This document shows positions 27,502-36,487 of a stretch of 36,487 nucleotides of DNA, piece by piece. Position numbers and translations under genes: made by a program. The notes below the pieces were generated by a model. That model saw only the letters and a list, made by a program, of their open reading frames with translations. It ran no database searches and was not told the origin of the DNA. How positions within the stretch are numbered: the first letter of the stretch is position 1; each line of letters starts with the position of its first letter. Where the stretch lies: positions 1 through 36,487 of the forward strand of contig JAESRV010000005.1 in NCBI GenBank assembly GCA_016764475.1. Reading direction: 5' to 3'. Origin of the DNA: Amylibacter sp. GTDB lineage: Bacteria; Pseudomonadota; Alphaproteobacteria; Rhodobacterales; Rhodobacteraceae.

Positions 27502-28095
27502 TCAAAACACCAATACCGAATAAAGCGACGCCACCAACAGCAAAGCCATCGTGACATTAAACACCCGCAGCCGCCGCTGATTGGTCAAAATTCGCTGCGC
27601 CTGTTGCCCCAACACGGCCCACAACGTGACCGACGGCAGGTTCACCGCAGCAAACACCGCAGCCACAACCGCAATTACAGTAAACTCTTGGCTAGGCGCA
27701 TAAATTGTGACCGCCGTCAGGGCCATCGCCCAGGCCTTGGGGTTCACCCACTGAAACGCGGCGGCCTGTAAAAACGTAAACGGTTTGCCCGCCTCAGCAG
27801 CCGCCTTGGGGGCCGCTGCATTGGCAATCTTCCAAGCCAGATACACCATATAAGCCACCGCCAGCACCTTCAAGGCCAGCTTCAGCACAGGATACAGTTC
27901 AAACACCTGTGCCAATCCAAGGCCCACCAAAAACACCATAAATGCAAAACCCAATGAAATGCCCAACATATGGGGTAGGGTGCGGCGAAACCCGAAATTG
28001 GCGCCAGAGGCCAACAGCATAAGGTTATTCGGCCCCGGTGTAATAGAAGACACGAGGGCAAACATCATTAGCGGCAGGATCAGTTCATAAGTCAT
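27502..28095 (-). CDS. LysE family amino-acid exporter
   Basis: FALVSSITPGPNNLMLLASGANFGFRRTLPHMLGISLGFAFMVFLVGLGL ... AYMVYLAWKIA ... FQWVNPKAWAMALTAVTIY. Confidence 0.94.
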   Translation of the reverse strand: MTYELILPLMMFALVSSITPGPNNLMLLASGANFGFRRTLPHMLGISLGFAFMVFLVGLGLAQVFELYPVLKLALKVLAVAYMVYLAWKIANAAAPKAAAEAGKPFTFLQAAAFQWVNPKAWAMALTAVTIYAPSQEFTVIAVVAAVFAAVNLPSVTLWAVLGQQAQRILTNQRRLRVFNVTMALLLVASLYSVLVF

Positions 28096-28125
28096 TCAGC
28101 AATAATTTCATATATTATACTGAAT

Positions 28126-28168
28126 TTAGTTGCTATTTATCGCGTAAACATAGAATTATAGCAACTAA
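28126..28168. promoter_or_regulatory. Inverted repeat TTAGTTGCTAT-N21-ATAGCAACTAA between divergent lysE-like and lrp-like genes
   Basis: Perfect 11-bp arms at 28126-28136 and 28158-28168; the right arm runs into the start codon at 28168. Confidence 0.65.
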
Positions 28169-28620
28169 TGACAAATATAGACCTAACCAATGAAAAGATA
28201 TTGCGTGAACTTACGCGCAATGGCCGCATCAGTAATCTTGAACTGGCTGACCGTATCGGCCTGTCACCCTCTGCCTGCCTGCGCCGGGTGCAGGACTTGG
28301 AACGCAACGGCACCATCACAGGTTACCGCGCCACCCTTAATCGTGCAGCCATTGGCACCGGTTTTGTCGCCTATATCACCGTCGGTTTGAACGACCATTC
28401 CAAAGCATCCCAAGCCGCCTTTGAACGTTCCATCGCGGCCGCCGCCCAAGTGCGCGAATGCCACAATGTGACAGGTACCATCGAATATCTTTTGCGCATA
28501 GAAGTGGCAGACCTTGCCGCCTACAAATACTTCCACACAGAAGTTCTGGGCACATTGCCACAGGTCAATGCCATCACATCTTATATCGTGATGGCCTCAC
28601 CCAAGGATGAACGGGCCTAA
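28168..28620 (+). CDS. Lrp/AsnC family transcriptional regulator
   Basis: DLTNEKILRELTRNGRISNLELADRIGLSPSACLRRVQDLERNGTITGYRA plus RAM domain. Confidence 0.94.
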   Translation: MTNIDLTNEKILRELTRNGRISNLELADRIGLSPSACLRRVQDLERNGTITGYRATLNRAAIGTGFVAYITVGLNDHSKASQAAFERSIAAAAQVRECHNVTGTIEYLLRIEVADLAAYKYFHTEVLGTLPQVNAITSYIVMASPKDERA

Positions 28621-28755
28621 ACGCAACATGATTTGCATTCGTAAAATCTAGTGGTGCAGGATTTATAGGTCTACGCCCTAGCCCCGACAGTACTTTCCGC
28701 CCATTGCAGCGCAGGCAATACCGACTGCCCAATTTAACAGGCTTATGGCCGATTG

Positions 28756-28779
28756 AAGCCCCACAAAAGCGGGGTTTTT
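28756..28779 (+). terminator. Probable rho-independent terminator in the lrp-carB intergenic region
   Basis: AAGCCCC-acaaaagc-GGGGTTTTT hairpin plus T-run. Confidence 0.6.
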
Positions 28780-28826
28780 AGGGTAGATCACATATAAAAC
28801 GCCGAACTAAAGTGCCAAACTAAACC

Positions 28827-28842
28827 AGTAAACTAGTTTACT
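28827..28842. promoter_or_regulatory. 16-bp perfect palindrome AGTAAACTAGTTTACT upstream of carB
   Basis: Self-complementary over its full length, within AT-rich promoter-like DNA 122 bp upstream of carB. Confidence 0.55.
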
Positions 28843-28963
28843 ATTAAACCTACCCAAAAACCCATTCCCCCTTGCAAGCACCCCGTCAAAATATTACACC
28901 CACAACAATTTGCTGCATCGCTGACGAATCCACGTCTGCACCATTTCAGGGGCCTAGCACATC

Positions 28964-31900
28964 ATGCCAAAAAGAACCGACATTTCATCTATCATGATCA
29001 TTGGTGCAGGCCCCATCATCATCGGGCAGGCTTGCGAGTTTGACTATTCAGGCGCACAGGCCTGCAAGGCACTGCGCGAAGAAGGTTACCGGGTCATTTT
29101 GGTCAACTCAAACCCTGCCACCATAATGACCGACCCCGACATGGCCGACGCCACTTATATCGAGCCGATCACCCCAGAAATTGTTGCAAAAATCATCGCC
29201 AAAGAACGCCCCGATGCGCTGATCCCCACAATGGGCGGGCAAACTGGCCTGAACACCGCACTTGCCTTGGACGAAGACGGCACTTTGGCGAAATACAATG
29301 TCGAGATGATCGGGGCCGACCGCAAAGCCATTGAAATGGCCGAAGACCGCAAACTGTTCCGCGAAGCCATGGATCGTTTGGGCATCGAAAACCCGCGTGC
29401 CACCATCGCCGAAAGCATGGAAGAAGCCATGGCCGCCATTGATGACGTCGGCCTGCCCGCCATCATCCGCCCCGCTTTCACCATGGGCGGCACCGGTGGC
29501 GGCATTGCTTATAACCGCGCCGATTACGAAAAAATCTGCGGCACCGGGCTTGATGCATCCCCCGTTAACCAAATCTTGATCGACGAAAGCCTGTTGGGCT
29601 GGAAAGAGTTTGAGATGGAAGTCGTGCGCGACAAAGCCGATAACGCCATCATCATTTGCGCCATCGAAAACATCGACCCCATGGGCGTGCACACGGGCGA
29701 CAGTATCACGGTCGCCCCCGCACTTACGCTGACGGATAAAGAATACCAGATGATGCGTACCCATTCGATCAACGTGTTGCGTGAAATCGGTGTGGAAACC
29801 GGCGGTTCCAACGTGCAATGGGCGGTGAACCCTGCGGACGGGCGCATGGTGGTGATTGAAATGAACCCGCGTGTGTCGCGTTCATCCGCCTTGGCCTCTA
29901 AAGCCACGGGTTTTCCGATTGCGAAAATCGCGGCCAAACTGGCCGTGGGTTATACGCTGGATGAGCTGGATAATGACATCACACGCGTCACGCCTGCGTC
30001 GTTCGAGCCAACCATTGATTATGTCGTCACCAAAATCCCGCGTTTCGCTTTTGAGAAATTCCCGGGCGCGCAAAACAACCTGACCACCGCGATGAAATCC
30101 GTGGGCGAAGTGATGGCGGTCGGGCGCACATTTCACGAAAGCATGCAAAAAGCACTGGCTTCGATGGAAACCGGCCTGACCGGCTTCGATGAAATCGACA
30201 TTGACGGTATGCCGGCAGACGCCGATATCATCCGCGCCGACGACCCGTCAGGCAGCCTGCCTTTCATCTTGCTTGGGGCCAATCCGGATGCCCAAGAAGC
30301 CATCGACAAAAATCTGACACGCGCGATGTCAGAACAAACCCCTGACCGTATCTTGTTCATAGCGCATTCCATGCGTTACGGTTTCTCGGATGAAGAAATA
30401 TTCGAGATCACCAAATTCGACCCATGGTTTCTGGCCCGCATCCGCGAGATCATCGCGATTGAACAAGACCTGCGCTTAAGCGGCCTACCAACAGAGGCCG
30501 CCCCGATGCGCCGCTTGAAAATGTACGGCTTCACCGACGCACGTTTAGCCACGCTCACAGGTAAAAAAGAACGCGATATCCGCATTGCGCGCACCAAAAT
30601 GGGCGTGGTTGCCGTGTTCAAACGCATCGACACCTGTGCCGCAGAATTCGAAGCCCAAACCCCCTATATGTATTCCACATATGAGGCCGACGCGATGGGC
30701 AGTGTTGAATGTGAAGCCCGTCCTTCCGACCGCAAAAAAGTTGTCATTCTGGGCGGCGGCCCTAATCGGATCGGCCAAGGCATCGAGTTTGATTATTGCT
30801 GCTGCCATGCCTGCTATGCCCTGACAGAGCAAGGCTATGAAACCATCATGGTTAACTGCAACCCCGAAACCGTCAGCACCGATTACGACACATCTGATCG
30901 TTTGTATTTTGAACCCGTGACGATGGAAAGCGTCATGGAAATCCTGCGGGTCGAGCAGGAAAACGGCACATTGCACGGCGTTATCGTACAATTCGGCGGC
31001 CAGACACCGCTGAAACTGGCGAATGATCTAGAGGCCGAGGGCATCCCCATTCTGGGCACCACACCTGACGCCATTGATCTGGCCGAAGATCGTGAACGCT
31101 TCCAGAAACTTCTGGAAGACCTTAAGCTGAAGCAACCCTACAACGGCATTGCACATTCACCCGAAGAAGCCTTCGTTATCGCCAAAGATGTCGGCTACCC
31201 GCTGGTGATCCGTCCGTCCTACGTGCTGGGTGGGCGCGCGATGGAAATCATCCGTGATGATGCACAACTGGAACGCTACATCAAGGAAGCCGTCAAGGTA
31301 TCGGGCGACAGCCCCGTATTGCTGGACCGCTACCTTGTAGGTGCTATCGAGGTTGACGTTGACGCACTTTGTGACGGCACATCCGTGCATGTCGCAGGCA
31401 TCATGCAACATATCGAAGAGGCAGGCGTGCATTCGGGCGATAGTGCCTGTTCCCTGCCGCCCTATTCCCTATCAACCGAACTGATAGAAGAAATGAAACG
31501 CCAGACCGAAGCCATGGCATTGGGTCTAAACGTGGTTGGTCTGATGAACGTACAGTTCGCCATCAAAGACGATGTGATTTTCATCCTAGAGGTCAATCCG
31601 CGTGCATCGCGCACCGTCCCCTTCGTGGCCAAAGCCGTAAACAGCCCCATCGCCGCCATCGCCGCGCGCATTATGGCAGGTGAAAAACTGGGTGCGTTCG
31701 ACCTGAAATCACCGCACACCGAACACTTCGCGGTAAAAGAGGCGGTTCTGCCGTTCAACCGCTTCCCCGGCGTCGACCCGCTGCTTGGCCCTGAAATGCG
31801 CTCGACCGGTGAGGTCATGGGCCTTGATAAAACCTTTGCCCGCGCGTTCCTTAAATCGCAACTGGGTGCCGGCACACCGCTGCCCGAAAGCGGCACCGTG

Positions 31901-32281
31901 TTTATATCCGTCAAACCCGCCGATAAATCGGATCTGATCCTTGAAGCTGCCCAAATCTTGACGGGCCTTGGTTTTACCATCCTTGCCACAGGTGGCACAT
32001 CGACATGGCTGGCCGACAATGGTGTTGATAATACAAAAGTCTTAAAAGTCTATGAAGGCCGCCCGAATATTGCCGATACCCTGCAAGACGGCGGCGTTGA
32101 CCTGATCTTCAACACCACCGAAGGCACCCAATCCTTAAGTGACAGCAAACCCATCCGCGCCGCCGCCCTATACAAAAAAATCGCCTACTACACCACCGCC
32201 GCCGCCGCCAACGCGGCTGCCAAAGCGATCCGAAATATGCGTGAAGGTGAGATCGAGGTTCGGGCGTTGCAGGAATACTAA
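28964..32281 (+). CDS. carB: Carbamoyl-phosphate synthase large subunit
   Basis: 1105-aa ORF with duplicated ATP-grasp halves: [49 protein letters not shown] and [50 protein letters not shown]. Confidence 0.98.
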   Translation: MPKRTDISSIMIIGAGPIIIGQACEFDYSGAQACKALREEGYRVILVNSNPATIMTDPDMADATYIEPITPEIVAKIIAKERPDALIPTMGGQTGLNTALALDEDGTLAKYNVEMIGADRKAIEMAEDRKLFREAMDRLGIENPRATIAESMEEAMAAIDDVGLPAIIRPAFTMGGTGGGIAYNRADYEKICGTGLDASPVNQILIDESLLGWKEFEMEVVRDKADNAIIICAIENIDPMGVHTGDSITVAPALTLTDKEYQMMRTHSINVLREIGVETGGSNVQWAVNPADGRMVVIEMNPRVSRSSALASKATGFPIAKIAAKLAVGYTLDELDNDITRVTPASFEPTIDYVVTKIPRFAFEKFPGAQNNLTTAMKSVGEVMAVGRTFHESMQKALASMETGLTGFDEIDIDGMPADADIIRADDPSGSLPFILLGANPDAQEAIDKNLTRAMSEQTPDRILFIAHSMRYGFSDEEIFEITKFDPWFLARIREIIAIEQDLRLSGLPTEAAPMRRLKMYGFTDARLATLTGKKERDIRIARTKMGVVAVFKRIDTCAAEFEAQTPYMYSTYEADAMGSVECEARPSDRKKVVILGGGPNRIGQGIEFDYCCCHACYALTEQGYETIMVNCNPETVSTDYDTSDRLYFEPVTMESVMEILRVEQENGTLHGVIVQFGGQTPLKLANDLEAEGIPILGTTPDAIDLAEDRERFQKLLEDLKLKQPYNGIAHSPEEAFVIAKDVGYPLVIRPSYVLGGRAMEIIRDDAQLERYIKEAVKVSGDSPVLLDRYLVGAIEVDVDALCDGTSVHVAGIMQHIEEAGVHSGDSACSLPPYSLSTELIEEMKRQTEAMALGLNVVGLMNVQFAIKDDVIFILEVNPRASRTVPFVAKAVNSPIAAIAARIMAGEKLGAFDLKSPHTEHFAVKEAVLPFNRFPGVDPLLGPEMRSTGEVMGLDKTFARAFLKSQLGAGTPLPESGTVFISVKPADKSDLILEAAQILTGLGFTILATGGTSTWLADNGVDNTKVLKVYEGRPNIADTLQDGGVDLIFNTTEGTQSLSDSKPIRAAALYKKIAYYTTAAAANAAAKAIRNMREGEIEVRALQEY

Positions 32282-32309
32282 AATGGAATGCGTGTAAACG
32301 CACCCGGTG

Positions 32310-32608
32310 GCTTCAAGGTTTCGATGAGCAGCAATGGCAATTGTTACGACAATTCCCTGCTCGGCAGATTTGCTGTGCAAATCGCCTGTCAGGCAATGCA
32401 TGGTCGAAACATTCTTCAAATCAATCAAGGCGAAGCTGATCCGGCGCAACCGTTGGGACACAAGACGCCAAGCTGAAGGGGTTATTTTCCAATATATCAA
32501 TGGGTTTTATAATCCACGGCGGCGGCAAAAGCCCCTTGGCATTCGAGCGAAAGGCAGCTTAAATGAGTTGAGAGACTGGAACGTAAACGGGACAAGGCCA
32601 CTTTCGTA
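32310..32608 (+). pseudogene. IS3-family transposase (OrfB, rve) C-terminal remnant, frameshifted
   Basis: GFKVSMSSNGNCYDN in one frame, then (M)VETFFKSIKAKLIRRNRWDTRRQAEGVIFQYINGFYNPRRRQKPLGI in another; matches the conserved IS3 OrfB C-terminus. Confidence 0.85.
32354..32393. repeat. 40-bp hairpin insertion inside the transposase remnant, flanked by CAAT direct repeats
   Basis: TCCCTGCTCGGCAGATTTGC-TGT-GCAAATCGCCTGTCAGG folds on itself; CAAT at 32350-32353 and 32394-32397. Confidence 0.55.
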
Positions 32609-32696
32609 AAAAAGCGGTGTACTATCGTGCCAGCAAGAAAAACACAGTGTATTCAAGATTTTTCTTGTCATGAAATAGAAATGAACTGAGCCATCC

Positions 32697-33962
32697 ATGA
32701 CCACGATTTTAGGCTGTATTGCAGATGATTTTACAGGGGCTTGCGATCTGGCAGGGTTGCTGGCGCGATCCGGTGTTAAGGTCAATCTGCGCCTGGGTGT
32801 ACCGGATACGCTGCCATCGGACACGGCCGCATTTGAAGTGATCGCCCTGAAATGCCGCACCGCGCCCGTGGATGAAGCCGTGGCCGAGTGTCGGGCCGCA
32901 TTGGCATGGTTGAAGCAGGCAGGTGCTGCGCGGTTTTTCTGGAAATACTGCTCAACCTTTGACAGTACCGCTGTAGGCAACATTGGCCCCGTAGCCGAGG
33001 CTTTGATGGCAGATTTAGGCGTATCACAAACGATTTATTGCCCGGCATTCCCCGAAAATGGCCGCAGCATATTCATGGGAAACCTGTTTGTAGGCACACA
33101 GTTATTGGCCGAAAGCCCGATGAAAGATCACCCCTTAACGCCAATGCGTGACAGCAATCTGATGCGCTTGCTAACGCCCCAAACCACAGCCCCCGTGGGC
33201 TTGGCAGATCGGTTGTGTGTGGCTTCGGGCGCAGATGCTTTGCAGGCGCGTTTGCGCGAGTTAAGCAAAGAAGGTGTGGCGCATGTGGTGGTGGATGCGG
33301 TGGCCGATGACGACTTGAAAACCATCGCAAAAGCCTGTTGCGATATGCCGTTACTGACAGGCGGCAGTGCCGTGGCAATGCCTTTGCCCGCTTTATATAT
33401 CGCACAAGGTTTGCTTGCAAAAAATGCGGATAAATCAACCGTGCCACAGGTTGGGGCAGGGGCGATTATCTTATCAGGCAGTTGTTCTGCAATGACGCGG
33501 GCGCAGGTGGAAAGCTATGCCAATATGGCCCCAAGCTATCAACTTGATCCGTTGGATTTGGCCCAAAACGGTGCGCAAAAAGCCTGTGATTGGCTGGCGG
33601 CACAACCCCTTGATGCCGCCCCGATGATTTATGCCACGGCGAAGCCTGCAACCGTGCAAAAGGCGCAAGATCAGCTGGGTGTGGCACGCGCTGGTGCCGT
33701 TATTGAACAGGCTTTGGCAGCACTCGCCATTGAAGCCCGCAATCGCGGCGCACGGCGGTTCGTCGTCGCGGGCGGTGAAACCTCAGGGGCGGTAGCCAAA
33801 GCACTTGGGGTCACGCAAATGACCATAGGGGCAGAGATTGCCCCCGGTGTGCCTTGGGGATACGGACAATCAGATGGCGTGGATATTGCTTTGGCCCTGA
33901 AATCAGGTAACTTTGGGACAACACAATTTTTCAGCGACGCTTTAACTGAATTGGAGGTCTGA
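32697..33962 (+). CDS. otnK: 3-oxo-tetronate kinase (four-carbon acid sugar kinase, former DUF1537)
   Basis: ILGCIADDFTGACDLAGLLARSGVKV ... ILSGSCSAMTRAQVESY ... FVVAGGETSGAVAKALGV ... GAEIAPGVPWG; adjacent otnC/otnI. Confidence 0.92.
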   Translation: MTTILGCIADDFTGACDLAGLLARSGVKVNLRLGVPDTLPSDTAAFEVIALKCRTAPVDEAVAECRAALAWLKQAGAARFFWKYCSTFDSTAVGNIGPVAEALMADLGVSQTIYCPAFPENGRSIFMGNLFVGTQLLAESPMKDHPLTPMRDSNLMRLLTPQTTAPVGLADRLCVASGADALQARLRELSKEGVAHVVVDAVADDDLKTIAKACCDMPLLTGGSAVAMPLPALYIAQGLLAKNADKSTVPQVGAGAIILSGSCSAMTRAQVESYANMAPSYQLDPLDLAQNGAQKACDWLAAQPLDAAPMIYATAKPATVQKAQDQLGVARAGAVIEQALAALAIEARNRGARRFVVAGGETSGAVAKALGVTQMTIGAEIAPGVPWGYGQSDGVDIALALKSGNFGTTQFFSDALTELEV

Positions 33963-34612
33963 TGTCCGAAGAAAGCCAGATGCGTGAACAAATTTGCGAA
34001 ATGGCCCGCTCACTTTACATGCGCGGGCTAACCTGCGGTGCGTCGGGCAATATTTCTGTGCGCCTAACAAACGGCCGGCTGTTGGTCACACCAACAGGCA
34101 GCAGTTTTGGCCACCTTGACCCTGCACGATTGACACTGTTCAATAAAGGTATGGCACAGGTTTCGGGCGATAAGCCAACCAAAGAAATGCATTTACATTC
34201 AGCGTTTTACGAAACACGCGGGGCGCAAACAGGGGCCGTAGTACATTTGCATTCGTGCCATTCCGTAGCCTTGTCGGTAATGCCTGATACCGATCCCGAC
34301 AACATGATCCCCGCAATCACCCCCTACGGGATTATAAAACTCGGCAAAGTGAAATTGCTGCCCTATTTCATGCCGGGCGACCCCAAAATGGGTGACGCCA
34401 TACGCGGGCTTGCAGGCAAACGCAGTGCTGTGGTTTTGGCCCATCACGGGCCGGTTGTGGCGGGCAAAGATCTGGAAGCGGCGGTAAATGCCATCGAAGA
34501 GCTGGAAGAAAGTGCCAAATTGGCGCTTCTAACCCGTGGATTGAACCCACGTGTGCTGGATCAGGCGCAAATTAACGGTCTTGTGACTAAATTTGATGTG
34601 GATTGGGATTAG
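33962..34612 (+). CDS. otnC: 3-oxo-tetronate 4-phosphate decarboxylase (class II aldolase family)
   Basis: MYMRGLTCGASGNISVRL-like glycine-rich start, TKEMHLHSAFYETR, VVHLHSCHSVALS, VVLAHHGPVVAGKDL; start overlaps the otnK stop (TGATG). Confidence 0.9.
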   Translation: MSEESQMREQICEMARSLYMRGLTCGASGNISVRLTNGRLLVTPTGSSFGHLDPARLTLFNKGMAQVSGDKPTKEMHLHSAFYETRGAQTGAVVHLHSCHSVALSVMPDTDPDNMIPAITPYGIIKLGKVKLLPYFMPGDPKMGDAIRGLAGKRSAVVLAHHGPVVAGKDLEAAVNAIEELEESAKLALLTRGLNPRVLDQAQINGLVTKFDVDWD

Positions 34613-35373
34613 TGCCCGAATTTTCAGCCAATCTGGGGTTTCTTTATACGGAATTCAGCCTGCCGGATGCCATTCGTGCAGCGGCTGAAGATGGTTTTGA
34701 TGCGGTGGAATGCCATTGGCCTTATATGGTGCCAGCAGGCACAATCAAACAGGTCTTATCTGACACAGGGTTGACAATGTTAGGGCTGAATACTGTGCGC
34801 GGCAAGACCGCTGAAAACGGTCTGGCGGCCCTTGTCGGGCGCCAAGTTGAGGCGCGCGCAGCGATAGATCAGGCAATAGAATATGCCGCCGCAATCGGGG
34901 CACTAAATGTTCACGTCATGGCAGGGATCACACGTGGGGGCGCGGCAACAGATTGCTTTGTGGAAAACCTGCAATACGCCTGCGCTAAGGCAGCCCCGTT
35001 GGGGATAACGATACTGATTGAGCCGTTGAATGACGGGGATGCACCCGGTTATTTTCTGCAATATTCAGCCCAAGCGCAAGTGATTATTGAACGGGTTGGA
35101 TCGGGCAACCTAAAGCTGATGTTTGATTGTTATCACTTGCAAATTATGGAAGGTAATCTGCTGGATAGTCTTGAAAAACTGATGCCGATTATCGGCCATA
35201 TCCAGATTGCATCCGTGCCGGATCGCGCAGAACCGGATCACGGTAATCTTGATTATAAACAGATAGTTAATAAGATTGAAACGCTGAGATATACCCAACC
35301 TATCGGGGCCGAATACAAGCCTGCCACCACAACCCGCGCAGGCTTGGGTTGGTTGCGTGGGTATCAAAACTGA
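34612..35373 (+). CDS. otnI: 2-oxo-tetronate isomerase / hydroxypyruvate isomerase family protein
   Basis: FSANLGFLYTEFSLPDAIRAAAEDGFDAVECHWPY ... ILIEPLNDGDAPGYFL ... LMFDCYHLQIMEGNL ... HIQIASVPDRAEPDHGNLDY. GTG start overlapping the otnC TAG stop (TAGTG) preferred over TTG at 34603. Confidence 0.88.
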   Translation: MPEFSANLGFLYTEFSLPDAIRAAAEDGFDAVECHWPYMVPAGTIKQVLSDTGLTMLGLNTVRGKTAENGLAALVGRQVEARAAIDQAIEYAAAIGALNVHVMAGITRGGAATDCFVENLQYACAKAAPLGITILIEPLNDGDAPGYFLQYSAQAQVIIERVGSGNLKLMFDCYHLQIMEGNLLDSLEKLMPIIGHIQIASVPDRAEPDHGNLDYKQIVNKIETLRYTQPIGAEYKPATTTRAGLGWLRGYQN

Positions 35374-35813
35374 TGAGTGCAATCTGGCAACTGACAGGGC
35401 TGTTTATCGCCGCATTTACCGCCGCAACCTTGCTGCCGGGCGGGTCCGAGGCGGTGTTGATCGGGTTGGCCGCCCTTTCCACCCATTCCATATGGGTTCT
35501 TTTGGCCGTGGCCAGCGTCGGCAACACCCTTGGGTCGGTTGTAAATTACTTCCTTGGCCGCCTTGCGCTGCACTATCAAGATCGCAAATGGTTTCCGATC
35601 TCAAGGCATGACCTGACCAAAGCACAGGGCTGGTTTTCGCGCTGGGGCCATTGGTCAATGCTGTTGGCATGGGCCCCGATAATCGGTGACCCCCTGACTT
35701 TTGCCGCAGGTGTCATGCGGATGCATTTCGGGTTATTCCTAACCTTGGTCGCGATATCTAAAACTGTGCGGTATATTGTGATCCTAGGGCTGTTCAAATT
35801 ACTCTGGCTATGA
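35373..35813 (+). CDS. YqaA/DedA-like membrane protein
   Basis: FTAATLLPGGSEAVLIGLA ... GNTLGSVVNYFLGRLA ... WAPIIGDPLTFAAGVMRM; start overlaps the otnI stop (TGATG). Confidence 0.88.
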   Translation: MSAIWQLTGLFIAAFTAATLLPGGSEAVLIGLAALSTHSIWVLLAVASVGNTLGSVVNYFLGRLALHYQDRKWFPISRHDLTKAQGWFSRWGHWSMLLAWAPIIGDPLTFAAGVMRMHFGLFLTLVAISKTVRYIVILGLFKLLWL

Positions 35814-35837
35814 CGGGTTTCTGCGTTATATTTCCTC

Positions 35838-36487
35838 ATGACCTTATCCAAAAGAAAACTCCTGACCCTGATTTCAGCCTTTGCATTGGCAATGTCTGGC
35901 TCTGCTTCCACCGCTCAAAACACGGCAATTTATAGCGGCCTTGACCGCATTCACCCCGTTGTTGCCGAACATGGCATGGTGGCGGCGCAAGAAAAAGTCG
36001 CTGCCAAAATCGGGCTAGAGATACTAAAGGCAGGCGGTAATGCGGTGGATGCCAGCGTGGCCGTGGGCTTTGCACTGGCAGTAACCTTGCCGCGTGCGGG
36101 CAATCTGGGTGGCGGCGGCTTTATGATTGTGCATGACGCTAAAGCGGGCAGCACCAAAGCGATAGATTACCGCGAAATGGCCCCAAGTGCTGCATTCAAA
36201 GATATGTATCTGGATGATACAGGCGAACCTGTGAAAAACCGCTCTCGGTTTCACGGGCTGGCTATTGGTGTGCCGGGCACGGTGGCGGGGATGGTTCTGG
36301 CGTTAAAGCAATATGGCACGATGTCATTGCCGCAAGTAATAGCACCCGCAATCAAATTAGCACGTGACGGTATTGTGGTGACGGCAAGCTTGTCGAACAA
36401 CCTGAAACGGGCGGAAAAACGTCTGAAAAAATGGCCGCAAACGGCGGCGGTTTTTTACAAAGCGGATGGCGGGTTTTATCAGGTGGG
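35838..36487 (+). CDS. ggt: Gamma-glutamyltransferase, 5' portion (truncated by window end)
   Basis: Signal peptide MTLSKRKLLTLISAFALAMSGSASTAQ then VVAEHGMVAAQEKVAAKIGLEILKAGGNAVDASVAVGFALAVTLPRAGNLGGGGFMIVHDAKAG, typical GGT N-terminus. Confidence 0.93.
   Translation, partial: MTLSKRKLLTLISAFALAMSGSASTAQNTAIYSGLDRIHPVVAEHGMVAAQEKVAAKIGLEILKAGGNAVDASVAVGFALAVTLPRAGNLGGGGFMIVHDAKAGSTKAIDYREMAPSAAFKDMYLDDTGEPVKNRSRFHGLAIGVPGTVAGMVLALKQYGTMSLPQVIAPAIKLARDGIVVTASLSNNLKRAEKRLKKWPQTAAVFYKADGGFYQV

Noticed and set aside
29108-29818. 236-aa antisense ORF within carB (and other long antisense ORFs in carB, katA and aspS)
   Set aside because: Antisense shadow ORFs of strongly coding genes with biased codon usage; no independent support.
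1-36487. CRISPR arrays, tRNA/rRNA genes, prophage or restriction/defence islands
   Set aside because: No regularly spaced direct repeats, no recognisable tRNA/rRNA segments and no phage structural or defence genes were seen by reading; a tRNAscan/minced run would settle it.

Overview
This looks like a chromosomal segment from an alphaproteobacterium, probably Rhodobacterales. That assignment is inferred from gene content and family resemblance; no search was run. About 38 genes are supportable. Housekeeping and metabolic genes include a fused ATP sulfurylase/APS kinase, trxB, pgeF, a MidA-type methyltransferase, lgt, ubiK, proC, aspS, catalase/oxyR, carB, the otnK-otnC-otnI acid-sugar genes and the 5' part of a gamma-glutamyltransferase. 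The strongest leads are: (1) a compact co-directional cluster at 13015-19579: 30-aa membrane microprotein, XpaC-like, TelA-like, DUF2927 lipoprotein, SPFH-GYF, zinc-ribbon membrane protein, rhomboid protease, GFA. It resembles a Psp/YdjGHI-like membrane-stress module built around TelA/XpaC. (2) A 264-bp MITE-like element with perfect 31-bp terminal inverted repeats, inserted at the TA of an apparent ancestral TAATG stop/start overlap between the MidA-like gene and pgeF, so both reading frames survive. (3) A catabolic-looking cluster holding an M24-fold protein that has lost the canonical metal ligands, beside an internally deleted Asp/Glu-racemase-like gene. (4) A 40-bp hairpin with an apparent 4-bp target duplication inside a dead IS3-type transposase remnant. 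(5) Several clear operator-like palindromes, including an Irr/ICE-like box in the katA-oxyR intergenic region. Two small ORFs (45 aa and 30 aa) missing from the supplied ORF track are also reported.
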